Below, one piece after another: positions 63,841 to 64,000 of a stretch of DNA of 64,000 bases. The notes beneath the pieces are model-generated. The model did no database searches. It was not told the DNA's origin and saw nothing but the letters and a program-made list of their open reading frames with translations. This DNA comes from an uncultured Bryobacteraceae bacterium. Its GTDB lineage: Bacteria > Acidobacteriota > Terriglobia > Bryobacterales > Bryobacteraceae. How positions within the stretch are numbered: the first letter of the stretch is position 1; each line of letters opens with the position of its first letter. The position numbers and the translations under genes were made by a program. The DNA lies in NCBI GenBank assembly GCA_938003835.1, contig CALKXJ010000008.1:372001-436000 (forward strand), written 5' to 3'.

Positions 63841-64000
63841 ATGCCTCTGCGGTATCTGATCGTCCTGATCGTGTGCTGGCCGGCGGCGGCGCAGGAGCTC
63901 CAGGCGGCGCTCGAGGCGGCTATCCGGCCCGAGCTTGCGTCGCTCGAGGCTCTCTACAAACACCTGCACGCCAACCCCGAGCTTTCTTACCAGGAAGAGC
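63841..64000 (+). CDS. M20D amidohydrolase, exported (3' partial)
   Basis: Only the first 53 residues are in the window. A signal peptide (LRYLIVLIVCWPAAAQ) is followed by LYKHLHANPELSYQEE, the N-terminal hallmark of the M20D/hippurate hydrolase subfamily (LHxxPExxxxE). It starts 13 bp after the dienelactone hydrolase stop and is probably co-transcribed. The metal-binding residues lie beyond the window edge. Confidence 0.8.
   Translation, partial: MPLRYLIVLIVCWPAAAQELQAALEAAIRPELASLEALYKHLHANPELSYQEE

Overview
The window is a high-GC, densely coding chromosomal segment that most resembles Acidobacteriota of the Solibacter/Bryobacter type. This is an inference. It rests on three large Oar-like TonB-dependent receptors with an N-terminal carboxypeptidase-regulatory domain and no SusD partner, a short ImuB typical of that phylum, many hydrolases with export signals, and the overall gene style. 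No rRNA, tRNA, CRISPR array, phage or intact insertion sequence was seen.

Layout. 1-1727: 3' part of a GH13 alpha-amylase-type enzyme. 1734-8695 (minus strand): a six-gene set (enolase-superfamily dehydratase, MFS transporter, two Gfo/Idh/MocA oxidoreductases, D-2-hydroxyacid dehydrogenase, M20 amidohydrolase) that looks like a sugar-acid catabolic operon. 8770-9741: molybdopterin-binding-domain protein. 9955-12287 (minus): arginine genes argC-argB plus a short N-acetylglutamate synthase, with argD at 14120 on the plus strand beyond a zinc-ribbon membrane protein and an endonuclease/exonuclease/phosphatase-fold protein. 15539-18048: GH50/agarase-like secreted hydrolase and a HIT protein. 18049-18834: gene-poor, with the decayed tail of an IS1380-type transposase. 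18835-28101: a polysaccharide (probably pectin) utilisation cluster of receptor, TIM-barrel isomerase, receptor and PL10 pectate lyase. 28216-33231: a YbhG-F-S-R type ABC exporter with two separate ATPases. 33237: NadD-like. 34002-37950 (minus): degenerate receiver protein, dnaG, rpoD. 38165-41575: a third receptor.

41639-47058 (minus) holds an amidohydrolase pseudogene, a beta-sandwich/MIP18 fusion protein, imuB, imuA and a methyltransferase, and carries three copies of a 32-bp palindromic repeat. 47430-53157 (plus): larA, rpsA, an HU/IHF gene, a HIT protein and two PlsC-type acyltransferases. 53154-54770: glpD. 54789-55593: a small protein plus nucleotidyltransferase pair. 55664-58780: dnaE2 (imuC). 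58829-58997: three more repeat copies. 59020-64000: an MsbA-type ABC exporter, a DmpA-type aminopeptidase, a medium-chain dehydrogenase, a dienelactone hydrolase and the start of an M20 amidohydrolase.

Two observations stand out. First, the translesion mutasome genes are split: imuA-imuB on the minus strand and dnaE2 about 9.5 kb away on the plus strand. Both units nevertheless start with almost the same promoter, TTGACA-N17-GAGAAT, running into a shared 19-bp block GAGAATGGTNNNGGCGAAY, a candidate damage-response operator. Second, a family of six 32-bp palindromic repeats (ends AAATTGGGGA/TCCCCAATTT, centre AGTATACT or AGTACACT) sits at gene edges. Copies supply the start codon of one open frame, lie near the 5' end of a broken gene and supply the stop codon of a third, so the element appears to have been remodelling gene ends.
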